From positions 64,001 to 128,000 of the forward strand of contig JAAESI010000010.1 of assembly GCA_024229515.1 (NCBI GenBank): DNA of 64,000 bases, read 5' to 3'. The notes under the pieces are model-generated. The model had not been told where the DNA came from. It saw only the letters and a list, made by a program, of their open reading frames with translations, and searched no databases. The position numbers were made by a program, and so were the translations under genes. Origin of the DNA: Pseudomonadota bacterium. Its GTDB lineage: Bacteria; Myxococcota_A; UBA796; UBA9615. Below are positions 31,943-40,980 of this stretch, piece by piece (position 1 is the first letter of the stretch; the number at the start of each line of letters is the position of its first letter).

Positions 31943-33514
31943 ATGGACGGTAGGATCCATCCCGTGATCCCGGCGGTGGCATTGGTCGACGAGTCATTCC
32001 ACCGCTCCTGGGGGCTGTGGCTGCAGGCGCCGATCGTTTTGTTGGTGGTTGTGTGCACGGCGCGGGCGCTGCGCGACGCGGTCGCGGGGGCTGCGTGGAG
32101 CCGCTCCGCGGTCGTGCTCGCCCTCATCGCCCCGCTGGTGATCGGCGTGCTCCTGCCGCAGCGCGAGTACCACTTCGCCGGTCACGAGGGCGCCTACGGG
32201 GAGCTGCTGGACGGGGAACTCCCGGAGACGGGAGACCTCAGCGGCCACCGCACGATGGCGGTGCCCGCGGCGCTGGCGTGGACGCTGGGCGCGGTGCTCC
32301 CGGGCGAGCCTTCCCGCACGGCCTGGCTGTTCGCCAACCGGGCCGCCCTGGCACTCCTGCTGCTCGCCCTCGGCGTCGCCGCAGCCCTGCTCGCGGGGGA
32401 GGATCCGGAGGCCCAGCGCCGGGCGATGCTGCTGGCCGTGGTCGGCGCGCTGGCGTGCCCTCCCCTGCTGGGCTGGTCGGCCACCGGGTTCTTCATCGTG
32501 CCCGCCCTGAGCTTCGGCGCGATCGCGCTCGCCCTCGGGCTGGCGGGGCACGCCGCCCCGGCGTTGGCCTGGGGGAGCCTCGCCCTCGCCTCGCGCATGG
32601 AGACCGCCCCGCTGCTGTTTGCGGGCGTCGCCGTCCTCGGCTGGCGTCGCTGGCGTGACCTGCCGCGCGATCGGGGGGGGGTGCTGGCGTTGATGGGAGC
32701 CCTTGGGGTGCTCGCGTGGCAGACCTTCGGGCTCTCGCAGAAGCGGTCGGAGCTGCCCCTGGAGGATGTTCGCCCCGATCCCACGGTCATCCTCGAGAAC
32801 CTGAGCCTGCTGCCGCTGGGGGGCCCCTGGCTGACGCTCCCGACCGTCGCGGTGCTCGTGCTCTTCGCCGTCGTGGCCGGGAAGGTGCTGCCCGCCACGG
32901 CCGCGCGACGGGGGGAAGCCGCGGTCGGGTTCGCGGCGGGCCTCGCCCTGGTGCAGCCTGCGTTCCTGGTGGACGTGGGCGCCCGCCACTTCCTCGTCGC
33001 GGTCCTGTTGATCGTGGTGCTCGTCGCCGCCGCGGGAGCCCGCGCGACGGGTCCCGGCGCGCCCCGGCCCCGTCCTTCGGGGGCGGTGCTGGTGTTGCTG
33101 GCGGTGAGCCTTGCGGTCCCGTCAGTGCTGGGAGTCCGCGACCTCGCGGCCCGGTACATGGCGGGCGCGGACTCGTACCTCCCGGCGTGGGTCGCGAAGG
33201 CGGACGCAGGAACCACCGGCGACGTCGGCTCGGTGCTGGAGGATCGCTGCTACCTGGTCGTCCCCGGCGGCCGGAGTGCGTACCGAGGCACGCGCGACAG
33301 CGGCGACGTCCGCGAGATCCACCGCGCCGCGCTCGCGCTCGGCGCCGGCTGGTGCGTGCAGTGGGCGGTCGGAGGCGACGCGGAGTTCAGTGGCGACACC
33401 CGGGCGGAACGCCTGGACCGCGCGATTGCGGTGTTGGACTTGGAGCCCGTGGGGTGGGTGAAGCCTGCGCCAGGAAGCGAACGCCGGTGGATGATCTTCG
33501 AGCCTTCGAAGTGA
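31943..33514 (+). CDS. Polytopic membrane protein with soluble C-terminal domain, unknown
   Basis: 523 aa with about 11 predicted TM helices (e.g. LWLQAPIVLLVVVCTARALR, ALLLLALGVAAALLA, ALSFGAIALALGLAG, TVAVLVLFAVVAGKVL, FLVAVLLIVVLVAAA) and a C-terminal soluble domain from about residue 400 (DRCYLVVPGGRSAYRGT, WCVQWAVGGDAEF). The arrangement resembles GT39/GT83-type glycosyltransferases, but I do not see their catalytic Asp motif clearly; the first loop has EYHFAGHEGAYGE. ATG 31943 is used; GTG 31964 is an alternative. Its TGA lies inside the left tip of the large palindrome (33509). Confidence 0.75.
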   Translation: MDGRIHPVIPAVALVDESFHRSWGLWLQAPIVLLVVVCTARALRDAVAGAAWSRSAVVLALIAPLVIGVLLPQREYHFAGHEGAYGELLDGELPETGDLSGHRTMAVPAALAWTLGAVLPGEPSRTAWLFANRAALALLLLALGVAAALLAGEDPEAQRRAMLLAVVGALACPPLLGWSATGFFIVPALSFGAIALALGLAGHAAPALAWGSLALASRMETAPLLFAGVAVLGWRRWRDLPRDRGGVLALMGALGVLAWQTFGLSQKRSELPLEDVRPDPTVILENLSLLPLGGPWLTLPTVAVLVLFAVVAGKVLPATAARRGEAAVGFAAGLALVQPAFLVDVGARHFLVAVLLIVVLVAAAGARATGPGAPRPRPSGAVLVLLAVSLAVPSVLGVRDLAARYMAGADSYLPAWVAKADAGTTGDVGSVLEDRCYLVVPGGRSAYRGTRDSGDVREIHRAALALGAGWCVQWAVGGDAEFSGDTRAERLDRAIAVLDLEPVGWVKPAPGSERRWMIFEPSK

Positions 33515-33557
33515 CGCAAGACGCATCAGCGTCGCGCAGCGCCGGAGGCGCGTAGTT

Positions 33558-33653
33558 CCAAGGAAGCCCAGTGGATCGCCCGGCGACCGAGATCACAAGC
33601 CGCGTTTAAGCGGCTGCCAGACGTTGTACCGCTTTGCTGCCAACGCTCTGCCA
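33558..33653 (+). repeat. Left high-identity arm of the palindrome
   Basis: 96 bp starting CCAAGGAAGC and ending CTGCCA. By eye 84 of 96 positions match the reverse complement of 34064-34159 without gaps. Invariant blocks include CGAGATCACAAGCC, CGTTTAAGCGGCTGCC and CGTTGTACCGC. Confidence 0.85.
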
Positions 33654-34063
33654 CACGTGGGCATCCGCAAGACCAAACGGTGCGCGGGCACCGCTCAACG
33701 GACACGGGATTCCGTCAGTCCACAGGCGTCCGCGGTTCCGCCGACCGGGAGATCGCGGCATCCGACCGGGCGGCCTCGAAGAGCAGCCGTTCCGGGTCGA
33801 CCCGATCGATGCTGCGGCATCCGCGAACGACGCGATGCTGCGGCATCCCGCTCACCGCGGCATTCCGGAATCCGCGGAATCCCGCTCACCGCGATGTTCC
33901 GGAATCCGCGGATGCCGAGAGGTTCCGTCGTCCGCGGATGCCGCAACGCCGATTGGATGCCGCGGCGTGCCTCTGGACGGAACCGCGGACGCATTCAGAG
34001 GGACGGAATCCAACGTGCTCGAGCGTCGCCCGCGCGCCGCTTGGAGCTTCGAGTCGTTCGGGT

Positions 34064-34159
34064 TGGCAGGGTATTGGCAGCAAGGCGGTACAACGGCCGG
34101 CAGCCGCTTAAACGTGGCTTGTGATCTCGGCCGCCTGACGATCCACGGAGCTTCCTTGG
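34064..34159 (-). repeat. Right high-identity arm of the palindrome
   Basis: Inverted copy of 33558-33653, read on the minus strand from 34159. It contains the same CGAGATCACAAGCC and GTTTAAGCGGCTGCC blocks. Confidence 0.85.
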
Positions 34160-34221
34160 CGACTACGCGCGCTCTCGCCCGCTGCGCGGCGCGGGAGCGC
34201 CTTGCCAGCGACTTGCGACAC

Positions 34222-34250
34222 TTGACTGAACAGTCAATCACCGTTATTCA
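34222..34250 (+). promoter_or_regulatory. Promoter with overlapping 16-bp palindrome for the acyl-CoA dehydrogenase
   Basis: TTGACT (34222-34227), a 17-base spacer and TATTCA (34245-34250) form a plausible sigma70 promoter. The -35 box is the left half of TTGACTGAACAGTCAA (34222-34237), a 7+7 inverted repeat of the type bound by TetR-family regulators. Confidence 0.55.
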
Positions 34251-34259
34251 TCCAGCGAG

Positions 34260-34273
34260 TGAATACTCATTCA
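34260..34273. promoter_or_regulatory. Second operator-like palindrome TGAATACTCATTCA
   Basis: Arms TGAAT/ATTCA flank ACTC, overlapping GAGT-GAAT-ACTC. It resembles half of the TGAATGA-type FadR (TetR) operators known upstream of fatty-acid degradation genes. It lies between the -10 box and the ATG, where a bound protein would block transcription. Confidence 0.5.
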
Positions 34274-34290
34274 GTTAGGAACGGACGGAC

Positions 34291-36270
34291 ATGACTGAGG
34301 CGACCATCATCGAGAACAAGAACCGCAACGCCGCCGAGGATGCCTCGATTGCGGTCGCGGAGAACGCCCGCGAGCTGGACTGGAAGTCCAAGTCCTTCAT
34401 GGCGTCCATGTTCATGGGCGAACTCGACACCTCGATGTGCTTCCCGTTCCCCGAGCAGAACGAGCAGGACAAGGCCATCGGCGACGACATCTGCGCCAAG
34501 GTCGACGCCTGGGCCGGCAACGGCGGCATCGACGGCGAGGCCATCGACCGCGAGCAGATCATCCCCGCGCCCGTCTTCAAGGGGCTCAACGATCTCGGCC
34601 TCTTCGGCATCAAGATCCCCAAGGAGTACGGCGGCCTGGGGCTGTCGCAGACCAACTACATGCGCATCCTGTCGACCCTGGCGCGCCACTGCGGCTCCGT
34701 CAGCGCGACCCTGTCCGCGCACCAGTCCATCGGCGTGCCGCAGCCGCTCAAGCTCTTCGGAACCGCCGAGCAGAAGACCAAGTTCCTCCCCCGCTTCGCC
34801 AACGGCGAGATCTCCGCGTTCGCGCTGACCGAGCCCAGCGTCGGCTCCGACCCCGCCAACATGGTCACCGAGGCGACCAAGAACGACGACGGCACCTGGA
34901 CCCTCAACGGCGAGAAGCTGTGGTGCACCAACGGCGTCATCGCCGACGTCATCGTCGTCATGGCCAAGACCGGTGAGAACGTCCGCGGCGGACGCACCAC
35001 CAACCGCATCTCCGCCTTCATCGTCGAGACCAAGAGCGCCGGCGTGGACATCCTCCACCGCTGCGAGTTCATGGGCATCCGCGCCATCGAGAACGGCGTC
35101 GTCCGCTTCACCAACGTGCAGGTCCCCGGCGAGAACATCATCTGGGGCGAGGGCAAGGGGCTGCGCCTCGCGCTGACGACCCTGAACGACGGACGCCTCG
35201 GCATCCCCGCCATCGCCGCGGACAGCGGCAACGCCGCCGCCGACTTCTGCGCCCAGTGGGGCAAGAGCCGGCACCAGTGGGGCAAGAACATCGGCGGTCA
35301 CGAGGCCGGCGCCGCCAAGCTGGCGTTCATCTCCGGCACCGCCTTCGCCATGGACTGCATGGCCTCGTTCGGCGCCGCGCTGAGCGACCGCGGCGACACC
35401 GACATCCGCATGGAGGCCGCCGCCGCCAAGCTCTACAACAGCGAGAAGAGCTGGGAGCTGGCCGACAAGGCGCTGCAGTTCCGCGCCGGACGCGGCTTCG
35501 AGACGGCCACGTCGCTGGAAGCCCGGGGCGAGAACGCCTTCCCCATCGAGCGCGGCCTGCGCGACGCGCGGATCAACCGCATCGTCGAAGGCACCACCGA
35601 CGTGATGCACCTGTTCCTCGCCCGCGAGGCCCTGGACAAGCACCTCAGCCTCGCCGCGAACCTGTTCAGCAAGAAGGCCACCATGGGCCAGAAGCTCGGC
35701 ACGGTGGTCAAGGCCGGCCTCTTCTACGCCACCTGGTACCCCAAGCTTTGGCTCGGCGGCCTGTTCAAGAGCCACGCCGGGTTCAAGGGCGAGTGGCGCT
35801 CCTCGGTGAAGTGGATCGACGCCCGCTGCCGCAAGCTCGCCCGCACCCTGTTCCACCAGATGGCGCTCAACGGCCCCAAGCTGGAGATGAAGCAGCTGAC
35901 CCTGGCCCGGATCGTCGACATCGGCACCGAGCTGGCGGTGATGGCGCTGGTCGCCTCGCGCGCCCAGGGCATGGCCAATGCCGGCAACACGGCGGAGCTG
36001 GGACGTGCCCGGTTCTTCCTCGCCGACGCCAAGCTCCGCGTCGACCACCTCTTCGCGGGGATCAGCAAGAACACCGACAAGCAGGCCCGGAAGCTCGCCC
36101 TCGAGCTGATGGAGCAGGTCGAGGCGCTGCCCGAGTCCAAGCGGATGAGCGACCTCCTTGAGCCGCTCCCCCGCGAGTTCGGCAGCGACCTGACGTCCGG
36201 CCGCCAGACCGAGCGGCTGGCCCACGGCGGAACGTCGCCGACCACGTCGTCCAAGACCGAAGTCGCGTAG
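34291..36270 (+). CDS. Acyl-CoA dehydrogenase, long (VLCAD/ACAD9-like) form
   Basis: 659 aa. It oxidises acyl-CoA to trans-2-enoyl-CoA with FAD, the first step of beta-oxidation. Seen motifs are NDLGLFGIKIPKEYGGLGLS, AFALTEPSVGSDPANM and LNGEKLWCTNGVIADVIVVM (FAD/substrate region). Also present are EGKGLRLALTTLNDGRLGIP and the C-terminal catalytic domain ending FETATSLEARGE and INRIVEGTTDVMHLFLAREA. The C-terminal extension of about 200 aa after residue 450 is the VLCAD/ACAD9-type domain, probably for dimer or membrane contact. A Shine-Dalgarno AGGAACGGACGG precedes ATG 34291. Likely controlled by a TetR-type repressor through the palindromes upstream. Confidence 0.92.
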   Translation: MTEATIIENKNRNAAEDASIAVAENARELDWKSKSFMASMFMGELDTSMCFPFPEQNEQDKAIGDDICAKVDAWAGNGGIDGEAIDREQIIPAPVFKGLNDLGLFGIKIPKEYGGLGLSQTNYMRILSTLARHCGSVSATLSAHQSIGVPQPLKLFGTAEQKTKFLPRFANGEISAFALTEPSVGSDPANMVTEATKNDDGTWTLNGEKLWCTNGVIADVIVVMAKTGENVRGGRTTNRISAFIVETKSAGVDILHRCEFMGIRAIENGVVRFTNVQVPGENIIWGEGKGLRLALTTLNDGRLGIPAIAADSGNAAADFCAQWGKSRHQWGKNIGGHEAGAAKLAFISGTAFAMDCMASFGAALSDRGDTDIRMEAAAAKLYNSEKSWELADKALQFRAGRGFETATSLEARGENAFPIERGLRDARINRIVEGTTDVMHLFLAREALDKHLSLAANLFSKKATMGQKLGTVVKAGLFYATWYPKLWLGGLFKSHAGFKGEWRSSVKWIDARCRKLARTLFHQMALNGPKLEMKQLTLARIVDIGTELAVMALVASRAQGMANAGNTAELGRARFFLADAKLRVDHLFAGISKNTDKQARKLALELMEQVEALPESKRMSDLLEPLPREFGSDLTSGRQTERLAHGGTSPTTSSKTEVA

Positions 36271-36344
36271 ATTGAGCGGCTTTGCGCCGCGCTGACAACA
36301 CCACAGCCCTGAATCCAGGTCCGCCGTCGCCCCTCCCGGGGCCG

Positions 36345-37679
36345 ATGGCGGAGTTGCGTGCCCTCCTCAAGCTGGCCGTCCCGATCGTCATCGCCCAGGT
36401 CGGGATGGTGTCGATGGGGGTCGTCGACACGCTCCTGGTGGGCCCCATGGGGGCCAAACCGCTGGCCGCCCTCGGCCTCGGCAACATGGTGTACTTCGGC
36501 CTGCTGATCACCGGCATCGGCCTGATGATGAGCCTCGACGCCCACGTCTCGCAGGCCTACGGGCGCGGCGATCTGGCGGACGCCCGCCGCGGCCTGACCC
36601 AGGCGATGTGGCTGTCCGCGCTCTACACCCCGGTGCTGTTCGTGGCGATGACGGCGACCCCTCCCCTGCTCCTAGCGGTGGGCTACGACCGCGAGCTGAC
36701 CCTCGGCATGCAGGAGTACCTGTACCCGATGCGCTGGGGAATCCTCCCGGCGCTCTGGTTCGTCGCCCACCGCAGCTTCATGTCGGCGGTGGATGTGACC
36801 CGCCCGCTGCTCATCAGCGCCGCCCTCGCCAACATCGCCAACTACCTGCTGGATGTCTGGCTCATCGAAGGCGGCTACGGGGTCGCCCCCCAGGGCGTCG
36901 TCGGGGTCGCGTGGTCCACCGCGTTCTGCCGGGTCGTGCTCCTGGTCCCCCTGTGGATCATCGTGCGCCACACCAAGATGTTCGCGAAGTTCCCCAAGGC
37001 GTCGCTGGCCCCTGACTGGGGGCTGCTCAAGCGGCTCGTCAGCGTCGGGGCGCCGGTGGGGCTGCAGTACGGCGCCGAGGTGGCGACCTTCGGCGGGGCA
37101 GCCCTGATGATGGGGGTGCTCGGCGAGGCCGCGCTGGCGGCCCACCAGGTGGCCCTGAACGTCATCGCGACCCTGTTCATGGTCCCGCTGGGGCTGGGCG
37201 CCGCCGGCTCGGTGCGCACGGGGCAGGCGTTCGGGGCGGGCGACCACGACGGGGTGCGACGCGCCGGCTGGACCGCGATCCAGGTCTCGTTCGTCTACTC
37301 GCTGGCCACCGCCGCGATGCTCGCGCTCATCCCCGGGCTGATCGCCTCGGTGTACCGGCTCGAGCCCGACGTGCACGTGTTGGCGGTGGAGTTGTTGGCG
37401 ATCGCGGCGTTCTTCCAGATCGGGGACTCCGTGCAGGCCACCGCGACGGGCGTGCTGCGGGGCATCGCCGACACCCGGGTGCCGTTCCTCGTCGTCTTCG
37501 GCGTGAACGCCCTGGTGGCGCTCCCCCTGGGCTACATCGGCGGGATCTGGCTGCAACGGGACCCCCACTGGGTCTGGTACGGGCTGGGACTCGGCCTCTG
37601 CCTCGTCGCCGTGGGCCTCGTGACCCGCTTCGGCGTGCGAATTCGATCGATGCGGGGAGGGCGGGTCGCACCCTCGTAG
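36345..37679 (+). CDS. MATE family efflux transporter
   Basis: 444 aa from ATG 36345 (MAELRALLKLAVPIVIAQVG). Twelve TM helices in two MatE halves are visible; landmarks are GVVDTLLVGPMGAKPLAALG, MMSLDAHVSQAYGRGD, the second-half equivalent VATFGGAALMMGVLGEAALA and GSVRTGQAFGAGDHDG. It should export cationic or drug-like compounds with H+ or Na+. A TTG at 36282 would add 21 non-conserved residues; ATG 36345 fits the family start. It follows the acyl-CoA dehydrogenase gene by about 75 bp and may be co-transcribed. Confidence 0.9.
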   Translation: MAELRALLKLAVPIVIAQVGMVSMGVVDTLLVGPMGAKPLAALGLGNMVYFGLLITGIGLMMSLDAHVSQAYGRGDLADARRGLTQAMWLSALYTPVLFVAMTATPPLLLAVGYDRELTLGMQEYLYPMRWGILPALWFVAHRSFMSAVDVTRPLLISAALANIANYLLDVWLIEGGYGVAPQGVVGVAWSTAFCRVVLLVPLWIIVRHTKMFAKFPKASLAPDWGLLKRLVSVGAPVGLQYGAEVATFGGAALMMGVLGEAALAAHQVALNVIATLFMVPLGLGAAGSVRTGQAFGAGDHDGVRRAGWTAIQVSFVYSLATAAMLALIPGLIASVYRLEPDVHVLAVELLAIAAFFQIGDSVQATATGVLRGIADTRVPFLVVFGVNALVALPLGYIGGIWLQRDPHWVWYGLGLGLCLVAVGLVTRFGVRIRSMRGGRVAPS

Positions 37680-37688
37680 ACTGGGGCC

Positions 37689-38321
37689 GTGTCGCCGTTC
37701 CTCGCCGATCCCTGGTGCGCTGCCGTCCTCGCTTCCGCCGGGTTCGCCTGGATCGCGGCGACGGCGCGGGGCCTGCTGGGCCGCGATGTCGGCGCGCCGG
37801 GCGCGATCGCGGGCGCCTACGGGCTGCTCCTGGGGATGGCGCTGCTGGGCACCTTCATCAACCTGACGGAGACCTTCTGGTACGTCCGCCCCCAGCCCTG
37901 GGAGAGCCTTCCGGCGCTCCTCCGGTTCGGCGTCTCCGTTTCGATGATGGCGCTGGTTTTCGGCTCATGGTTCGCGCTTCCCCTCGTCCTGCTCCACCTC
38001 CTCGGTTCGCTGGGGAGGCGCGCGCGCCCCGCCGCTCCGTCGCGGGCCGATCGAGCCGCCGCCGTCGGGCTCGCGCTGCTGCTGGGCCTGGGCCTGATGG
38101 CGCTGCTGAGCGGCGTGGGCACCGCCATGAGCTTCCTGCAGCTGATCGAAGGCAACCTCCCGGACGACCGAACCGTGTTCGAGCGAGAGATGATGGACAG
38201 CCTGCGGACCGGCGCCACGATGGGCGCGGCGATGGCGATCTTCGGCTTCGTGATGATGTGCGGGGGGCTCGCCGTGGCGTTGAAGCGCGGGGGCAGCGAC
38301 AGCATCCCCGGCGTTCCCTGA
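37689..38321 (+). CDS. Small polytopic membrane protein, unknown
   Basis: 210 aa, GTG start. Four or five hydrophobic segments: WCAAVLASAGFAWIAATARG, GAIAGAYGLLLGMALLGTFI, SVSMMALVFGSWFALPLVLL, AAAVGLALLLGLGLMALLSG and AAMAIFGFVMMCGGLAVAL. No recognised motif. It starts 9 bp after the MATE stop, so it is probably in the same operon. Function unknown. Confidence 0.65.
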   Translation: MSPFLADPWCAAVLASAGFAWIAATARGLLGRDVGAPGAIAGAYGLLLGMALLGTFINLTETFWYVRPQPWESLPALLRFGVSVSMMALVFGSWFALPLVLLHLLGSLGRRARPAAPSRADRAAAVGLALLLGLGLMALLSGVGTAMSFLQLIEGNLPDDRTVFEREMMDSLRTGATMGAAMAIFGFVMMCGGLAVALKRGGSDSIPGVP

Positions 38322-38334
38322 CGGGCCGGTTCCC

Positions 38335-40385
38335 TTAGCCCTGCGCCGGCGGCGCCCGAACCCGAACACCAGCAGCAGGGCGGCCCACGGCGTGACGCCA
38401 CCCTCGGCGGCGCCTGCCTCGCACGAACAGCCGCCGCCGTTCCGCCCCCGCCCGCCGGTGTCGACGATGTCCCAGAAGTCGACGCAGTCGTCCTCCAGGA
38501 TGTCGGGCTCGCCGTCGCAGTCGTTGTCGATCTCGTCGTGGCAGAGCGCGTTGGTGTTCTCCGGCGCGTTGGGCCCGACGTCGGGGTCCTCGTCGTCGCA
38601 GTCGTCCAGGCAGGCGATGGAACCGTCGCCGTCCACATCCGCTTCGTCGGTGGGGAGCACGCCGTCGCAGCTGTTGTCCTCGCCGTCGCAGACCTCGTCG
38701 GCGCCCGGGTAGGTCTGGTCGTCGGTGTCGTCGCAGTCGCCCTCGCACTCGGCCTGGCCGTCGGCGTCGGCGTCGGCCTCGTCGGCGGGGAGATCGCCGT
38801 CGCAGTCGGTGTCCGTCCTCCGAGGCGAAGTCGATCCGCAGCCCGAAGGCGTAGTTGTCCGCTTCGTTCCCGGTCAGCGTGCCCCAGGTGGTGTTGCTCT
38901 CCCCCGTCATCCAGCTGGTGCCCAGCTCGCCGTCCTCGATCGAGACCGGCAGCTCGTCCTCGTCGTAGAGCATCCCGATCCAGGTGTTCGCGGTGAACAG
39001 ACCGAGCACGTAGTGCTGGCCCGCCTGCAGCGTCGCTTCGACCCCGCCGTACCGCCACTGGGGTCCCAGGGCGCTGTAGGCGACGCCGACCGTCTGGTAG
39101 TCGAGCAGCTCGAAGGGGCCGTCCGCCTCGTCGCCCACCCAGACGGCGTAGATGACGTTGTGGGTCCCCGTGTAGCCCTTGTTGAAGTACATCTCGAAGC
39201 CGTCGATCGAGCGGTCCTCGTCCGGGGAGTAGACGAGGCCCCAGACCCGGTTGTAGTTGGACGGCCACTGCACCCCGGAGGTCGGCTCGTCGGTGCCGAC
39301 GTTGACGTCGCCGTAGGTCAGGCCGTCGCAGTCGTCGTCGAGCCCGTTGCAGAGTTCGTCGGCACCGGGGAAGACGTCGATGTCGCTGTCGTCGCAGTCG
39401 CCGTCGCAGGGGCCGATGCCGTCGCCGTCCCCGTCGGGGGCGTTGTCGATGACGGCGTCGCAGTCGTTGTCCAGGCCGTCGCACAGCTCGGGGGCGCCGG
39501 TGTAGGTGGTGTCGTCGCCGTCGTCGCAGTCGCCCGCGCAAGCGCTGAGGTCGTCGCAGTCGAAGTCGACCGTCTCGTCCGTGAGGGGGTCGCAGTCGTC
39601 GTCGAGGCCGTTGCAGACCTCCGCCATGCCGGGGTTGATGTTGGCGTCGGTCTCGTCGCAGTCGTCGTAGCCGCAGGCGGGATCGAGCCAGCCGTCGCCG
39701 TCCGGATCGCCGCACAGGGTGATGCCGATCGCGTCGTCGGGGAGGATGGCGGGCTCGTCGCAGCCGATGGTGTTGTTGTTGGTGGCGTAGGTGCCGCCGG
39801 TCGTGTCCTGGAACCCGACCGAGGCGAGGGCGCCGTAGTCGCCAAGGGGGTCGCCGACGTCCGTCTCGAGGTAGTGAAACTCGATGTCGCCGCTGGGGTA
39901 CAGATGGACCTGGAACGTGAAGGGGCCCAGGTCGGGGCCGCTGGGCGCGTCCACCCAGAGGTCTCCCAACTGAGGATGGCGCGGTCGTCGACGAAGTCGA
40001 TCCAGGCCCAGACCTCGTTCATCGGGTTCCCGAGCGAGGCCGCGGGCTGCATGCTCAGCGGCATCAGGTCGGGCTGGGAACTGAACGCCGGGGCGCAATA
40101 CCCGTTGGTGCTCAGCCCGGTGTCGCTGAAGCCGAGGGGTCCCTTCTCCCCCACGAAGATCGACGGGTAGTCCACGCCGTACCAGGGGAAGTTCCAGGGC
40201 AGCGCGATCTCGGGGGCGCCGAAGGACGGTGGGGTCAGCAGGGTGCCCAGCCCGGCGGACAGGGGCACGAAGTCGAGGTCGATGGGGACGGAGCGGTACC
40301 CGTAGGCGTCGGGGCCGGTGATCTGGGCCGCCGCGGACGTCGCTACGAGGAGCGAGAGGGCGGCGGCGGCGAGGGCGGAGCGCAT
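38335..40385 (-). pseudogene. MopE-repeat surface protein with MYXO-CTERM tail, two frameshifts (gene broken or sequence error)
   Basis: ATG 40385 gives a signal peptide (MRSALAAAALSLLVATSAAA) and a beta-rich N-terminal domain (PWNFPWYGVDYPSIFVGEKG, FVDDRAIL). A single-base loss near 39972 shifts the frame to QLGDLWVDAPSGPDLGPFTF, followed by a nidogen-like stretch, five MopE Cys/Asp repeats (NGLDDDCDPLTDE, DNDCDAVIDNA) and a jelly-roll-like domain. One extra base near 38822 shifts again to TDCDGDLPADEADADADG and more MopE repeats. The end GGGCSC...PWAALLLVFGFGRRRRR is a MYXO-CTERM sorting tail. Repairing two bases restores one protein of about 680 aa. The exact stop is uncertain (38335 in the middle frame). 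Confidence 0.75.
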
Positions 40386-40477
40386 CGTTCCGGCCGCCAT
40401 GCCCCGGCCCGCCGCGCGCGCCAAGGGCGCCTGCGGAGGCCCCGTCCGCTGGATCGGCAGTTGCAACGGAGGGGTCC

Positions 40478-40924
40478 ATGCGACCCGTTCTGCTGCTGCT
40501 CCTCCTCGCCCTCCCCCTGAGCGCCTGCCCGGTGAGCCTCAACAACCCGCCGGCCGACGACGACGACGCCACCGGCGATGACGACGACGCCTGCGACGAC
40601 GCGGAGTGCGACCTGCGGGTGCTCGAGTCCGACGTCGGCTGCGAGCTGCTCCCGGACCCCGAGCCGCCCCCGGCCGGCGGCGTGCTGCTGTCCTCGCCCG
40701 AGCCGGGCGTCATCGAGGCTTCGCACTTCAGCTACAGCGAGGGCTGCTGCCCGGACATGATCATCGACGCGTTCGCCGACCCCGACACGGGCGTGATCGA
40801 CGTCGACATCGATCTCAGCAACGACTTCTGTGACTGCATCTGCATGCTCGACGTCACCTACACGCTGGGGGACGTGCCGGCGGGCACGTGGACGCTGGCG
40901 GGGCAGGAGATCGAGGTCGAGTAG
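40478..40924 (+). CDS. Small Cys-rich poly-Asp lipoprotein
   Basis: 148 aa. Leader MRPVLLLLLLALPLSAC with lipobox LSAC, then PVSLNNPPADDDDATGDDDD. The mature domain has about ten Cys (CDDAECDLRV, SDVGCELL, SEGCCPDMIID, DFCDCICMLD), which suggests a disulfide-knotted surface protein. The domain ends VTYTLGDVPAGTWTLAG, a beta-sandwich-like hairpin. Unknown function. Confidence 0.82.
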   Translation: MRPVLLLLLLALPLSACPVSLNNPPADDDDATGDDDDACDDAECDLRVLESDVGCELLPDPEPPPAGGVLLSSPEPGVIEASHFSYSEGCCPDMIIDAFADPDTGVIDVDIDLSNDFCDCICMLDVTYTLGDVPAGTWTLAGQEIEVE

Positions 40925-40980
40925 CGCGGGGGTGACGACGTCGCCGAACGGGACCGGCGACTCCGGTACCGTCGGCGGCT

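Larger units (their letters stand above)
33509..34223. repeat. About 715-bp imperfect palindrome (foldback element), noncoding
   Basis: The left tip AAGTGACGCAAGACGC (33509) matches the reverse complement of the right tip AAGTGTCGCAAGTCGC (34223). The symmetry continues inward through GTCGCGCAGCG/GCCGCGCAGCG, a 96-bp high-identity core, GGATTCCGTC...GCGTCCGCGGTTCCG and TGCGGCATCCGCG-ACGACG. It ends at a central CCGCGG-ATTCCGGAAT-CGCGG with the axis at 33866/33867. The arms differ at many positions, so it is an old structure and not a chimera. Small ORFs inside it (e.g. 33634-34278) have no protein-like character. It may be a MITE-like element, a cruciform or a long hairpin RNA. Confidence 0.85.

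Noticed and set aside
33509-34223. Palindrome as an assembly foldback artefact
   Set aside because: Artefactual inverted copies are near identical, whereas these arms differ at many positions and include small indels.
33624-34278. Several overlapping ORFs of 65-214 codons in the noncoding block
   Set aside because: They lie inside the palindrome on both strands, have no domain-like or membrane pattern and no ribosome sites; they follow from the low stop frequency of GC-rich DNA.
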